A DNA stretch of 64,000 nucleotides from Mangrovibacter phragmitis (GTDB lineage Bacteria > Pseudomonadota > Gammaproteobacteria > Enterobacterales > Enterobacteriaceae). This document shows, piece by piece, positions 22,212 through 30,785 of this stretch. A program made the position numbers and the translations under genes. The stretch covers positions 868,001 to 932,000 of the forward strand of contig NZ_LYRP01000001.1 of the NCBI RefSeq assembly GCF_001655675.1, given 5' to 3'. Within the stretch, counting starts at the first letter, position 1; the number at the start of each line of letters is the position of its first letter. The notes under the pieces are model-generated. The model did no database searches and was not told the origin of the DNA. It was given only the letters and a program-made list of their open reading frames with translations.

Positions 22212-22930
22212 GCGAATTCCCGATTGATGAAAATGCACCACAGATCCTGATTGTGGAAGATGAGCCGAAACTGGGTCAGTTGCTTATCGATTATCTGCGG
22301 GCAGCCAGTTATGCTCCAGTTTTGGTTAACCATGGGGATCTGGTTGTGTCTTATGTGCGCCAGACTCCACCGGACCTTATTCTGCTGGATCTGATGTTAC
22401 CGGGTACTGATGGCCTGACTATTTGCAAAGAGATCCGCCGGTTTTCCGATGTGCCCATTATTATGGTTACCGCGAAAATTGAAGAGATAGACCGCCTGTT
22501 GGGGCTGGAAATTGGCGCGGATGATTATATCTGTAAGCCCTACAGCCCACGGGAGGTTGTCGCCCGGGTAAAAACTATTCTGCGCCGTTGCCAGCCCAAA
22601 GCGTTTCACAGCGACACAGATAACGGCCCATCACTGAAAATCGATGAAAGCCGTTTCCAGGCCAGCTGGAATAACAAAGCGCTGGATCTCACCCCGGCTG
22701 AGTTTCGGCTGCTAAAAACCCTTGCCCATGAACCGGGCAAAGTCTTTTCCCGTGAACAGTTGCTGAACCATCTTTATGATGATTACCGGGTGGTCACGGA
22801 CCGTACTATAGACAGCCATATCAAAAACCTGCGCCGCAAGCTGGAAGCACTGGATGAAGAACAGCCATTTATTCGTGCTGTTTACGGTGTAGGCTACCGC
22901 TGGGAAGCCTACCCCTGCCAGTTTCTGTAA
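22208..22930 (+). CDS. baeR: BaeR, OmpR-family response regulator
   Basis: DNA-binding response regulator activated by BaeS that induces mdtABC and other envelope-stress genes. The 240 residues carry a receiver domain with acidic pocket EDEP (17-20), phospho-acceptor D61 in [10 protein letters not shown], the switch T and conserved K in MVTAK, and a C-terminal winged helix with the recognition-helix segment [15 protein letters not shown]. It is the last gene of the mdtABC-baeSR operon and is followed by a hairpin terminator. Confidence 0.97.
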   Translation: MSEFPIDENAPQILIVEDEPKLGQLLIDYLRAASYAPVLVNHGDLVVSYVRQTPPDLILLDLMLPGTDGLTICKEIRRFSDVPIIMVTAKIEEIDRLLGLEIGADDYICKPYSPREVVARVKTILRRCQPKAFHSDTDNGPSLKIDESRFQASWNNKALDLTPAEFRLLKTLAHEPGKVFSREQLLNHLYDDYRVVTDRTIDSHIKNLRRKLEALDEEQPFIRAVYGVGYRWEAYPCQFL

Positions 22931-22935
22931 CCCCG

Positions 22936-22963
22936 CCGGGCGTACTGACGCCCGGGTTTATTT
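22936..22963 (+). terminator. Terminator of the mdtABC-baeSR operon
   Basis: CCGGGCG (22936-22942) pairs with CGCCCGG (22949-22955) over a six-base loop and is followed by GTTTATTT. It lies 6 bp past the baeR stop. Confidence 0.85.
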
Positions 22964-23022
22964 CCCCTGCCGCAAGCGCTACAATGCCCGCCCTGAAAGT
23001 GTGGCATTACGCCGCATACCTG

Positions 23023-23043
23023 CCGTTTCACCTGGTGAAACGG
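23023..23043. promoter_or_regulatory. Perfect 21-bp dyad upstream of trhP
   Basis: CCGTTTCACC-T-GGTGAAACGG is a perfect 10-1-10 inverted repeat ending 29 bp before the trhP start. The one-base centre is unfavourable for an RNA hairpin of full length, so a dimeric protein operator is as likely as a leader stem. The regulator is unknown. Confidence 0.5.
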
Positions 23044-23072
23044 TTCTGACCTGACATCAGAAAGAGCCCAAT

Positions 23073-24434
23073 ATGTTTAAACCGGAATTACTCTCTCCGG
23101 CGGGAACGCTGAAAAATATGCGTTACGCCTTCGCTTATGGCGCAGATGCCGTTTATGCGGGACAGCCTCGTTACAGCCTGCGGGTGCGTAACAACGAATT
23201 CAACCACGAAAACCTTGCCCTGGGTATAAATGAAGCCCACGCACTGGGGAAAAAGTTTTATGTCGTGGTAAATATTGCCCCTCATAACGCCAAACTGAAA
23301 ACCTTTATTCGCGACCTGAAACCCGTTGTGGATATGGGCCCGGATGCGCTCATCATGTCTGATCCTGGTTTAATCATGATGGTTCGTGAAGCCTTCCCGG
23401 AAATGGCTATTCACCTTTCCGTACAGGCGAACGCGGTGAACTGGGCAACGGTAAAATTTTGGAAACAGATGGGGCTGACCCGGGCCATTCTTTCCCGCGA
23501 GCTTTCTTTAGAAGAGATTGCTGAAATTCGTGAACAGGTTCCGGAAATGGAACTGGAAGTATTCGTACACGGTGCATTATGCATGGCTTATTCAGGCCGC
23601 TGCCTGCTTTCCGGTTATATCAACAAGCGCGACCCGAATCAGGGCACCTGCACTAATGCCTGCCGTTGGGAATACAAAGTTCAGGAAGGCAAAGAAGACG
23701 ATATCGGCAATATCGTACATGTGCATGAACCCATTCCGGTACAGAATGTTGAACCTACTCTGGGTGCTGGCGCGCCAACCGACAAAGTATTCATGATTGA
23801 AGAGAGCCAGCGCCCGGGTGAATATATGACGGCGTTCGAAGACGAACACGGCACCTATATTATGAACTCCAAAGATTTGCGCGCCATTCAACATGTTGAG
23901 CGCTTAACCCAGTTAGGTGTGCATTCGCTGAAAATTGAAGGGCGCACCAAATCGTTTTACTACTGCGCCCGTACCGCTCAGGTGTACCGCCGCGCCATTG
24001 ATGATGCCGCAGCAGGGAAACCTTTCGACCCGTCGTTACTGGAAACACTGGAAGGCCTGGCACACCGTGGCTATACCGAAGGTTTTCTGCGCCGCCATAC
24101 CCATGACAGCTACCAGAACTATGAATACGGGTATTCGGTTTCCGACCGCCAGCAGTTTGTCGGGGAATTCACCGGCGAGCGTAACGGCGAGCTTGCTGCA
24201 GTAGCGGTAAAAAATAAATTCAGTAAAGGCGACAGCCTGGAGTTAATGACCCCGCAAGGCAACATCAGCTTCACGCTGGAACATATGGAAAACGGCAAAG
24301 GCCAGCCAATGGACGTGGCGCCGGGTGATGGCTACACAGTCTGGCTGCCCGTTCCTGCGGACCTGGCGCTGGAATATGGCCTGTTGATGCGCAACCTGGC
24401 GGGGCAAACCACCCGTAATCCACACGCAAAGTAA
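23073..24434 (+). CDS. trhP: TrhP (YegQ), tRNA U34 5-hydroxylation protein, peptidase U32 family
   Basis: Prephenate-dependent protein needed for 5-hydroxyuridine formation at tRNA wobble U34 in E. coli; the historical name is yegQ, and despite the family name it is not known to act as a protease. The 453 residues equal the E. coli length and begin MFKPELLSPAGTLKNM. The U32 signature with conserved cysteines is visible (VHGALCMAYSGRCLLS, then GTCTNACRW), likely ligating an iron-sulfur cluster. It is transcribed alone after the baeR terminator, behind a perfect dyad. Confidence 0.95.
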   Translation: MFKPELLSPAGTLKNMRYAFAYGADAVYAGQPRYSLRVRNNEFNHENLALGINEAHALGKKFYVVVNIAPHNAKLKTFIRDLKPVVDMGPDALIMSDPGLIMMVREAFPEMAIHLSVQANAVNWATVKFWKQMGLTRAILSRELSLEEIAEIREQVPEMELEVFVHGALCMAYSGRCLLSGYINKRDPNQGTCTNACRWEYKVQEGKEDDIGNIVHVHEPIPVQNVEPTLGAGAPTDKVFMIEESQRPGEYMTAFEDEHGTYIMNSKDLRAIQHVERLTQLGVHSLKIEGRTKSFYYCARTAQVYRRAIDDAAAGKPFDPSLLETLEGLAHRGYTEGFLRRHTHDSYQNYEYGYSVSDRQQFVGEFTGERNGELAAVAVKNKFSKGDSLELMTPQGNISFTLEHMENGKGQPMDVAPGDGYTVWLPVPADLALEYGLLMRNLAGQTTRNPHAK

Positions 24435-24570
24435 CAACCAACGGCTGTTTATGGTTACCAGCGAGCTAACCTTAGAACTGGATCACATACGTGACGGTTT
24501 AATATGGATATTATTAGCACGCTGAAAAACATAACCCATAAATGCTAGTTGTACCAGGAACCACCTCCTT

Positions 24571-24608
24571 AGCCTGTGTAATCTCCCTTACGCAGGCTTA
24601 TTTTTTTG
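24571..24608 (+). terminator. Rho-independent terminator after trhP
   Basis: AGCCTGtGTAA (24571-24581) pairs with TTACgCAGGCT (24588-24598), an 11-bp stem with one G-T pair, followed by TATTTTTTTG. It lies 137 bp past the trhP stop. Confidence 0.88.
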
Positions 24609-25038
24609 TGTATTTCACTTAACGCCCAGATTGCTGGTACCAGGCTTTTTGTGTATAGCGTGGTGTCTCTTTGCATTTCCTGCCCTGCCCAGCCAGGTAA
24701 TGTTTCTGTCTGTTTTAAATATCAGCTGGCAATTCTGAATAGTGTTTAACGATCGATAATATGCCCTACATCTCACACCATACCAGGGATACATCGTTAA
24801 ATGCGCAACTAAAATAAAATCAACCAGTTCTCTATTTAATATACTCTCTCATACTCTGGTTGAATGATCATGATATTAATTATCATTACATGTGATATTG
24901 CAATAAAAAAGATAGTGCATTCATAATTATTCAATCTTAATGTGAGATTAATACTGAAAGAATAAATTATTTTGCATAACAGCTTTTATATATTAGTAAT
25001 GTGTGATGTTTAATCATTGTAAAAAGGAAAACTGATAT
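24609..25038. other. AT-rich intergenic region before the VIT transporter
   Basis: The composition turns markedly AT-rich here, unlike the flanking backbone, which suggests acquired DNA. Apart from the Fur-like box at 24871-24885, I see no gene, repeat or RNA. It marks the left edge of a low-GC accessory segment running to about 27600. Confidence 0.5.
24871..24885. promoter_or_regulatory. Fur-like box upstream of the VIT transporter gene
   Basis: TGATATT-A-ATTATCA matches the Fur 7-1-7 core TGATAAT-N-ATTATCA with one mismatch. It lies about 155 bp upstream of the VIT gene, in AT-rich DNA where chance matches are commoner, so it is a candidate only. Confidence 0.5.
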
Positions 25039-25728
25039 ATGCATCTGGAACTACACAGTATCGAAAGAGTGGGATGGTTAAGAGCTGCCGTATTAGGTGC
25101 AAATGATGGTATCGTCTCGACAGCGAGTCTTGTCCTTGGTATTGCCTCGGCAGGCAGCTCATCATCCGGTATTTTACTGGCAGGGATTGCCGGGCTTGTT
25201 GCCGGTGCCATGTCGATGGCGACAGGAGAATATGTCTCAGTTTCATCTCAGACAGACACGGAAAACGCCGCTCTCGCGCAGGAAAAGAAGGAGTTGATGG
25301 CTGACTATGAAGGCGAGGTTAATGAACTCACTTCTCTATATATACAGCGTGGTGTTGAGCCAGACCTGGCTCACAAGGTTGCATTACAACTTATGGAAAA
25401 GGATGCGCTGGACGCTCATTCCCGTGAAGAATTGGGAATTACAGAAACCAATGCGGCACAACCACTCCAGGCTGCAATTTTTTCAGCCGGAAGTTTTTCC
25501 GCAGGCGCAGTATTGCCTTTAATTGTTGCATGGTTAGCCCCCCCGGCACTGGTTTTTCCATTTGTCATTCTTTCCACTCTCGTTTCACTGACTTTCCTTG
25601 GATATATTTCATCCGTTGTGGGTAAGGCATCACCACTGAAAGCCATGCTCAGAATCACCTTCTGGAGCGCAATGGCAATGGCTTTATCTATGGGAGCGGG
25701 GGCACTCGCGGGGCAGGTTCTGGCTTAG
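25039..25728 (+). CDS. VIT1/CCC1-family Fe/Mn transporter
   Basis: Membrane protein of the VIT family that moves Fe2+ or Mn2+ out of the cytosol; plant and yeast members fill vacuoles and bacterial relatives are efflux pumps. The 229 residues show the family start RVGWLRAAVLGANDGIVSTASL, the motif AGAMSMATGEYVSVSSQ at the end of the second helix, a cytoplasmic acidic helical metal-binding segment (about 75-140, rich in Glu), and three C-terminal helices including PLIVAWLAPPALVFPF. An AAGGA ribosome-binding site precedes the ATG. It stands alone in AT-rich DNA with a Fur-like box upstream, consistent with iron control. The ion specificity cannot be told from sequence. Confidence 0.9.
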   Translation: MHLELHSIERVGWLRAAVLGANDGIVSTASLVLGIASAGSSSSGILLAGIAGLVAGAMSMATGEYVSVSSQTDTENAALAQEKKELMADYEGEVNELTSLYIQRGVEPDLAHKVALQLMEKDALDAHSREELGITETNAAQPLQAAIFSAGSFSAGAVLPLIVAWLAPPALVFPFVILSTLVSLTFLGYISSVVGKASPLKAMLRITFWSAMAMALSMGAGALAGQVLA

Positions 25729-26322
25729 ATATTGTTTCATCTGCAGAAGATGCCTCGAGGTATGCGTATTGTCTGATAGAAAACGAATTAATAATGCGGA
25801 TTTTTTAACAGAGCAGGCAGCATACAGGAGGATAAAAGTGTCCCCTGAGAGTAATTGGTAACTTTTTAAACCGACCATCAGGCATCTTCATGCCGCTGTT
25901 TAGCAAACGGGTTACACCTGGTTATATTAAGTTGAAATACTTTTTTTCTTGCATTCTTAGACAGTGCATTTTTTTAAAAAAAAGCAGTTTGTTAAGCTAT
26001 CGTTTAACTTTGTCACCTGTTATTTGTTGCGAATGATCTGATGGGCGAGTAGTTTATTCTGGCATGAACAATTCGTGCTTTTTAACAGGAGACACCTTCT
26101 CCATCCTCTAACTGATAATCTTATTGTTTTCTATTTTTCTGAATGTGATCAGGTAGAACAGCTTTCTGAGTATTTCAAACGCAGTATTCAGTCATAGACG
26201 GCCGAAGAGTAAATTTTTTAACAGTCTGGGAAGTATCTCCCCGTTAGGGTAGTCCATATTACAGATACTTACATTTTGTAATGTGCGGTGTGTTAATCTA
26301 TTAATCAAAGTGATAGCAAAAA
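25729..26322. other. AT-rich gap between VIT and SDR genes
   Basis: About 590 bp without a convincing gene on either strand. Reading frames are short and lack ribosome-binding sites. A homopolymer T/A tract occurs near 25967-25985. I see no terminator hairpin with a T-run and no mobile-element remnant. Confidence 0.5.
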
Positions 26323-27432
26323 ATGAGTAAATTATTGATAACGGGTTGTACCGGGTTTCTTGGTGGTTGTGTTTTAAGTTATGCACTAAAAAAATATAAT
26401 ATTAAGGATATTTTAATATTATCCAGAACAGCAGGAGACTACCAGGCATTAACACGAGTACAAGATAACCTCGCTCGTTTTGGGCTTTCTCCCGAAATAA
26501 CTGGCCAACTCACTGATAGCAATATTATTGAAGGCGATTTAGCACAGCCCGAACTGTTTCTGAATAACCCGTGTTTGAATGAAGTCACTCATGTGATTAA
26601 CTGTGCTGCAGTTGCATCATTTGGTAAGAACCCAATGATTTGGAAAGTAAATGTAGAAGGTACATTTGCTTTTGCAAAAAGAATGTCAGAAGTACCCTCG
26701 TTGCAGCGTTTTGTGCATGTTGGCACCGCCATGTCCTGCTTACCAGAACCGGGCCACAACATTAAAGAATCACTCATCACAACCGATGATTCGGAGCATA
26801 TTGTTGATTATACTCGTGCCAAAGCAGCAATTGAGCGAAAAATGCACGAAGAGTTGCCAGGGCTCCCGTTAGTTATTGCCCGCCCGTCAATTATTGTTGG
26901 TCATTCAGAGTTAGGCTGTAAGCCTTCGAGCAGTATTTTTTGGGTGTTTAAAATGGCACTGACTCTGGGTAAATTTATGTGTAATTTGCAGGATAAAATT
27001 GATGTAGTACCCGTTGATTTTTGTGCCGAAGCCTTACTGACATTAACAGAAAGTGAAAATGTAAAAAACGGTGTATACCATGTTTCTGCAGGGCCAGAAT
27101 ACAGTGTAAATTTTGCTGAAATAGACGAGGCAATGGCCCAGGCTGGGGGAACAAAACCGGTAGCAGACAGTTATAGTATGGTGGATATGGGGTATTTTAT
27201 GGGGATTCGTAAATCCTTCCCAACACTTTTTGGCGAGTGCAATGAGCGAATTATACTCAGAGCAATTAATCTTTATGGCCAGTTCTCCCGCCTGAATGTC
27301 ACTTTTGACAATACTCAACTGCTCCACCTGGGTGTTTCCGCTCCCCGGAAGTTTACATCCTACATAGATAAGTGTGTGGATTCGACTCGTGGGCAAAGCG
27401 TAACGGAAATGATGGCCTGCGATTTTAAATAA
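26323..27432 (+). CDS. Extended SDR, fatty-acyl/thioester-reductase-like NAD(P)-binding protein
   Basis: Rossmann-fold oxidoreductase of the extended short-chain dehydrogenase group, resembling the Male-sterility/thioester reductase branch (NAD_binding_4). The 369 residues begin with the dinucleotide motif TGCTGFLGG (8-16), contain INCAA at about 90, and a YTRAK active-site pair (Tyr and Lys four apart) at about 166-170, preceded by a Ser/Thr-rich strand HVGTAMSC. No carrier-protein, adenylation or membrane domain is fused. Substrate is unknown; acyl-CoA or acyl-ACP thioesters are possible. It is a lone low-GC gene with no operon partners, probably acquired by transfer. Confidence 0.75.
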   Translation: MSKLLITGCTGFLGGCVLSYALKKYNIKDILILSRTAGDYQALTRVQDNLARFGLSPEITGQLTDSNIIEGDLAQPELFLNNPCLNEVTHVINCAAVASFGKNPMIWKVNVEGTFAFAKRMSEVPSLQRFVHVGTAMSCLPEPGHNIKESLITTDDSEHIVDYTRAKAAIERKMHEELPGLPLVIARPSIIVGHSELGCKPSSSIFWVFKMALTLGKFMCNLQDKIDVVPVDFCAEALLTLTESENVKNGVYHVSAGPEYSVNFAEIDEAMAQAGGTKPVADSYSMVDMGYFMGIRKSFPTLFGECNERIILRAINLYGQFSRLNVTFDNTQLLHLGVSAPRKFTSYIDKCVDSTRGQSVTEMMACDFK

Positions 27433-27450
27433 CCGTACCTGGCTACCCGG

Positions 27451-27488
27451 CAACAGGCTACCTGCCTCTTAAGAGAGGTAGCCTGTTG
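27451..27488 (+). terminator. Long perfect hairpin after the SDR gene
   Basis: CAACAGGCTACCT (27451-27463) pairs perfectly with AGGTAGCCTGTTG (27476-27488) over a 12-base loop, 19 bp past the stop. No T-run follows on either side, so it may act as an mRNA 3' end stabiliser, a factor-dependent terminator or part of a small RNA. Confidence 0.45.
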
Positions 27489-27723
27489 AATATCTGAGTA
27501 AACCGTTGTTCAGTGCCCCTGTGCCAGTCTCGAGTGATGAAAGCATTAGTTGCAGACCAGGCAACGGCTGGAATGACCACCATTCAGGTATATTTTCTGT
27601 CAGGAATAACTAAACCCTGACACAAGCTTATTTTTCCCTCCAGTTTTCAGGCTGTTCTGACGATAACAATCTCTATATAGCACTACACTTTGGGTGTGGA
27701 GCACTTTACAGGGAATACAAGCC

Positions 27724-28623
27724 ATGAAAACACTTGCCTCTTCCATGCTAATTCTTAATGGCAAACTTGCTAATGATCCTATTTTGCGGGATACCATTCA
27801 TCAGTTTCGTGAACGAGGGTTTGATCTCCACGTCCGGGTGACCTGGGAGTTTGGAGATGCAGAGCGGTTTGTTAATGAAGCTCACAGCCTGAAAATCGAG
27901 AACGTCATTGCCGGTGGTGGTGACGGTACGCTGAACGAAGTGGTCAATGGTATTTTCAAGCTGGAAGAAAAATCACGCCCAATTCTGGGGATTTTACCGC
28001 TGGGAACCGCCAATGACTTTGCCACAGCAGCCGGGATACCCGATGCGCTGAATAATGCACTGATGCTGGCAATCAATGGTCGTCCACGCCAGATAGATCT
28101 TGTCCAGGTGAACCGTGGTCGCTGCTTTATTAATATGGCATCTGGCGGGTTTGGTACCAAAGTGACTAATGATACTCCGGAAACCATGAAAGCTACGTTT
28201 GGCGGCGTGTCCTACCTGATCCATGGGATCCTGCGGCTGGATAAACTGTCTCCGGACCATTGTGAAATTCGTAGTGGTGATTTTATCTGGGAAGGGGACG
28301 CCCTGATTGTGGGGATAGGCAATGGCCGCCAGGCCGGGGGTGGGCAGTTGCTTTGCCCCGGTGCGTTGATTAACGATGGAATGCTTAACCTGCGTATTTT
28401 TACCGGGGAGTCTTTAGTTCCCACGCTACTCAGTACCCTGGCGCGCAGTGAAGATGAAGAACACATGATAGAGGCCAGTGGCAGTTGGTTTGAGATTCGG
28501 GCTGAACACACTATGACATTCAACCTGGATGGTGAGCCCATTAGTGGCAACCAGTTCTCACTGGTTGTAAAGCCGGGCGCTGTTTTCTGCCGCCTGCCTC
28601 CGGACTGCCCGTTACTGAAATAA
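27724..28623 (+). CDS. yegS: YegS, diacylglycerol-kinase-fold lipid kinase
   Basis: Soluble lipid kinase with the DAGK catalytic domain; purified E. coli YegS phosphorylates phosphatidylglycerol in vitro, physiological role unknown. I chose the ATG at 27724, giving 299 residues as in E. coli; an upstream GTG at 27694 would add ten residues including the ribosome-binding site. Motifs are the nucleotide loop [11 protein letters not shown] (about 63-73), [12 protein letters not shown] (about 88-99), and the C-terminal NLDGEP segment. It is convergent with fbaB. Confidence 0.95.
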   Translation: MKTLASSMLILNGKLANDPILRDTIHQFRERGFDLHVRVTWEFGDAERFVNEAHSLKIENVIAGGGDGTLNEVVNGIFKLEEKSRPILGILPLGTANDFATAAGIPDALNNALMLAINGRPRQIDLVQVNRGRCFINMASGGFGTKVTNDTPETMKATFGGVSYLIHGILRLDKLSPDHCEIRSGDFIWEGDALIVGIGNGRQAGGGQLLCPGALINDGMLNLRIFTGESLVPTLLSTLARSEDEEHMIEASGSWFEIRAEHTMTFNLDGEPISGNQFSLVVKPGAVFCRLPPDCPLLK

Positions 28624-28632
28624 CACCCACCT

Positions 28633-28653
28633 GCCCCGGTATCTTACCGGGGC
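28633..28653. terminator. Hairpin between convergent yegS and fbaB
   Basis: GCCCCGGT-ATCTT-ACCGGGGC is a perfect 8-bp stem with a five-base loop, between the stops of yegS and fbaB. It lacks a clear T-run on either strand; a shared bidirectional terminator is likely. Confidence 0.6.
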
Positions 28654-28696
28654 GCTTTCAACAATATCACCTGTTCCGTTTTTGCGTGTGAGCAAC

Positions 28697-29749
28697 TCAG
28701 GCGATAGTGACCTGTTTACTGAGGTAAACATCCTGTACGGCATTAATCAGTTTTACCCCGTCTGCCATAGATTTTTTGAACGCCTTGCGCCCAAGGATCA
28801 GCCCCATGCCACCAGCGCGTTTGTTAATCACGGCAGTACGCACAGCATCAGCTAAGTCTGTTTCTCCACCTGCTGCACCCCCTGAGTTAATTAACCCGGC
28901 ACGGCCCATATAACAATTTGCCAGTTGGTAACGCACCAGGTCTATGGGGTTTTCCGTAGTGAGTTTGCTGTAGACACGCTCGTCGGTGTAACCGAAGTTA
29001 ACAGCTTTATAGCCGCCATTATTTTCTGCCATTTTCTGCTTAACAATGTCGGCGCCAATCGTCGCTGCGATGTGGTTTGCCTGGCCGGTAAGGTCGGCGC
29101 TGGCATGGTAATCCACACCATCTTTTTTGAAAGCAGGGTTACGCAAATACGCCCACAGCACTGTTACCATCCCCAGTTCATGTGCCCGTTCGAATGCCGC
29201 TGAGATCTCCTCTATCTGGCGGCGGGACTCTTCTGAACCAAAGTAAATCGTAGCGCCTACCGCAACAGCCCCCAGGTTAAATGCCTGCTCTACGCTGGCA
29301 TACAGAGTCTGGTCATAAGTCGTTGGGTAGCTCAGGGTTTCGTTATGGTTCAGTTTCATCAGAAACGGAATACGGTGGGCATAACGGCGGGAAACCGCAG
29401 CCAGCACGCCATAAGTCGAAGCTACGCAGTTACAACCCGCTTCAATCGCCAGTTCAACAATGTTTTTCGGGTCAAAATAGAGAGGATTGGCGGCAAATGA
29501 TGCACCAGCAGAATGTTCAATCCCCTGGTCAACCGGCAGTATCGACAAGTACCCGGTACCAGCCAGGCGGCCTGTGTTATAGAGAGTCTGCATGTTACGC
29601 AGTACAGCAGGTGAGCGGTTGTTGTCCACCATAACCCGGTCCACATAATCAGGCCCGGGCAGGTAGAGCTGTTCGGCGGAAATTGTCATACAACGGTGTT
29701 GCAACAGGCTATCGGCGTCTTTTCCAAGAAACTGAATAATATCGGTCAT
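28697..29749 (-). CDS. fbaB: Class I fructose-bisphosphate aldolase FbaB
   Basis: Schiff-base aldolase of the DhnA type that cleaves fructose-1,6-bisphosphate, used chiefly in gluconeogenesis. I chose the ATG at 29749 with a GGAG ribosome-binding site 6 bp upstream, giving 350 residues as in E. coli and the start [20 protein letters not shown]; the longer frame adds 42 non-conserved residues. Conserved segments include [15 protein letters not shown], the lysine-bearing [12 protein letters not shown] and the C-terminal phosphate site [10 protein letters not shown] with LILGRKAF. It is a single-gene unit convergent with yegS. No gat operon remnant is seen next to it. Confidence 0.97.
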   Translation of the reverse strand: MTDIIQFLGKDADSLLQHRCMTISAEQLYLPGPDYVDRVMVDNNRSPAVLRNMQTLYNTGRLAGTGYLSILPVDQGIEHSAGASFAANPLYFDPKNIVELAIEAGCNCVASTYGVLAAVSRRYAHRIPFLMKLNHNETLSYPTTYDQTLYASVEQAFNLGAVAVGATIYFGSEESRRQIEEISAAFERAHELGMVTVLWAYLRNPAFKKDGVDYHASADLTGQANHIAATIGADIVKQKMAENNGGYKAVNFGYTDERVYSKLTTENPIDLVRYQLANCYMGRAGLINSGGAAGGETDLADAVRTAVINKRAGGMGLILGRKAFKKSMADGVKLINAVQDVYLSKQVTIA

Positions 29750-29956
29750 CATACACTCCATTATTTGCCTCTGTTTGCCAGCGAATAATGCCCTGAAGCT
29801 ATCAGGCTCACCGGAGTTTACCGCGCAGAGTTCGCATAAACTCCGGGTAGCAGCCTGAGCCCGGCTATTATTCACTGAGAAATATAACCGTAGCAGATTT
29901 TTGGTGAAGCCCCTTGTGTAAAAATGACATCCAGTAACTTGCTGTTAGCCCTGGTT

Positions 29957-30478
29957 TCAGGGAGAAAATGTCACTGGCTGATGGCGAAAAGAAAAGTAGT
30001 TACGGCTGAAAAATGAATAGGGATTACGGCTGTTGACCTGAAACTCGCGTTTCTCGGCAAAAAGTGCGGTGAGCTTGTCATAAATGCCAAAACGCAAGGC
30101 CTCCGAACAGAGTTCTGTTATTTTTTCTGGCGTAAAATTCCCGGTCATCGGGCCGATGAAACTCTGCACTGGCAGCCCGGTTTTACGGCACAATTGTGCG
30201 CCAAAGGCATCATTTCCCCCATCACCCGAATAGCAGGTTAGTGTACGAATGATGGCATTTTGGTACAGCGGATAGCGTGTTTTGAGCAGCAGGCTCAGTT
30301 CCTCTGCGGAAACATGGCGTACATCATCGCCAAATCTGCCATTCTGAAAACCTGCCACCACCATGCTACCTGTTTTGCCCACCAGACACCCGTGGGCGAC
30401 CACATTCAGCCGCTGTTTCCCTTCCCACTCATCATTGAAGGTGTACATACCATTCATTAATAAATCGAGATTTTTCAT
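29957..30478 (-). CDS. Small putative caspase-clan (C80-like) cysteine peptidase
   Basis: I do not recognise a named family for this 173-residue protein. It begins after a good AGAGGAAG ribosome-binding site. The segment from NVVAHG (H29) through AGFQNGRF, an LS..L helix, to RTLTCYSGDGG (C82) has the strand-His-Gly, helix, strand-Cys layout of clan CD peptidases, and resembles in spacing the autoprocessing cysteine protease domain (C80) of large clostridial and MARTX toxins, in which His and Cys form the dyad. There is no signal peptide, membrane helix or large toxin partner. Family membership is inferred from pattern, not alignment; the role is unknown. It lies alone between fbaB and yegT. 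Confidence 0.5.
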   Translation of the reverse strand: MKNLDLLMNGMYTFNDEWEGKQRLNVVAHGCLVGKTGSMVVAGFQNGRFGDDVRHVSAEELSLLLKTRYPLYQNAIIRTLTCYSGDGGNDAFGAQLCRKTGLPVQSFIGPMTGNFTPEKITELCSEALRFGIYDKLTALFAEKREFQVNSRNPYSFFSRNYFSFRHQPVTFSP

Positions 30479-30718
30479 TTTCTTCCTCTGAAAAAGGAAG
30501 ACAGTATCGGGGTTCAGACTTTCAGGGAAAAATCGTTTTTACCAGGGGTATTAACACTATTATTTACGATTAATACCAGTTATCCCCTTCCGCGAAACCC
30601 GCCGGGTGTCATACCCGTTGGCACTGTGTTTCCACGGTAGCAACACACTTTACACCCCCCCGTCAGGGCCGGTTGGTGTACAGCAAAACTGTTACATTGA
30701 TCAAGTAATCACCACAAA
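30479..30718. other. Intergenic region upstream of yegT
   Basis: This non-coding stretch separates the divergent small C80-like gene and yegT. It contains a TGATCA-like core near 30697-30703 but no clear CRP or FNR consensus. Promoters for both flanking genes should lie here, with yegT operators just downstream. Confidence 0.4.
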
Positions 30719-30755
30719 GGTATTTTAAAGGTATTATTGAATGGTATTTTAAAGG
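30719..30755 (+). promoter_or_regulatory. Direct repeats GGTATTTTAAAGG, candidate operator of yegTUV
   Basis: The 13-mer GGTATTTTAAAGG occurs at 30719-30731 and 30743-30755, exactly 24 bp apart, ending 30 bp before the yegT start. The second copy runs on to AGTACC so that GGTA...TACC forms an inverted pair. Two same-face sites beside a GntR-regulated-looking cluster suggest an operator for YegW or activator sites. Confidence 0.5.
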
Positions 30756-30785
30756 AGTACCTTACCTGACATGAAGGATTAAACA

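Noticed and set aside
24504-24548. 14-codon frame MDIISTLKNITHKC between trhP and its terminator
   Set aside because: It has no good ribosome-binding site and is not hydrophobic enough to resemble known type I toxin peptides; it is not supportable alone.
29750-29875. 42-residue N-terminal extension of fbaB
   Set aside because: FbaB length and start in E. coli match the ATG at 29749, which has GGAG at the right distance.
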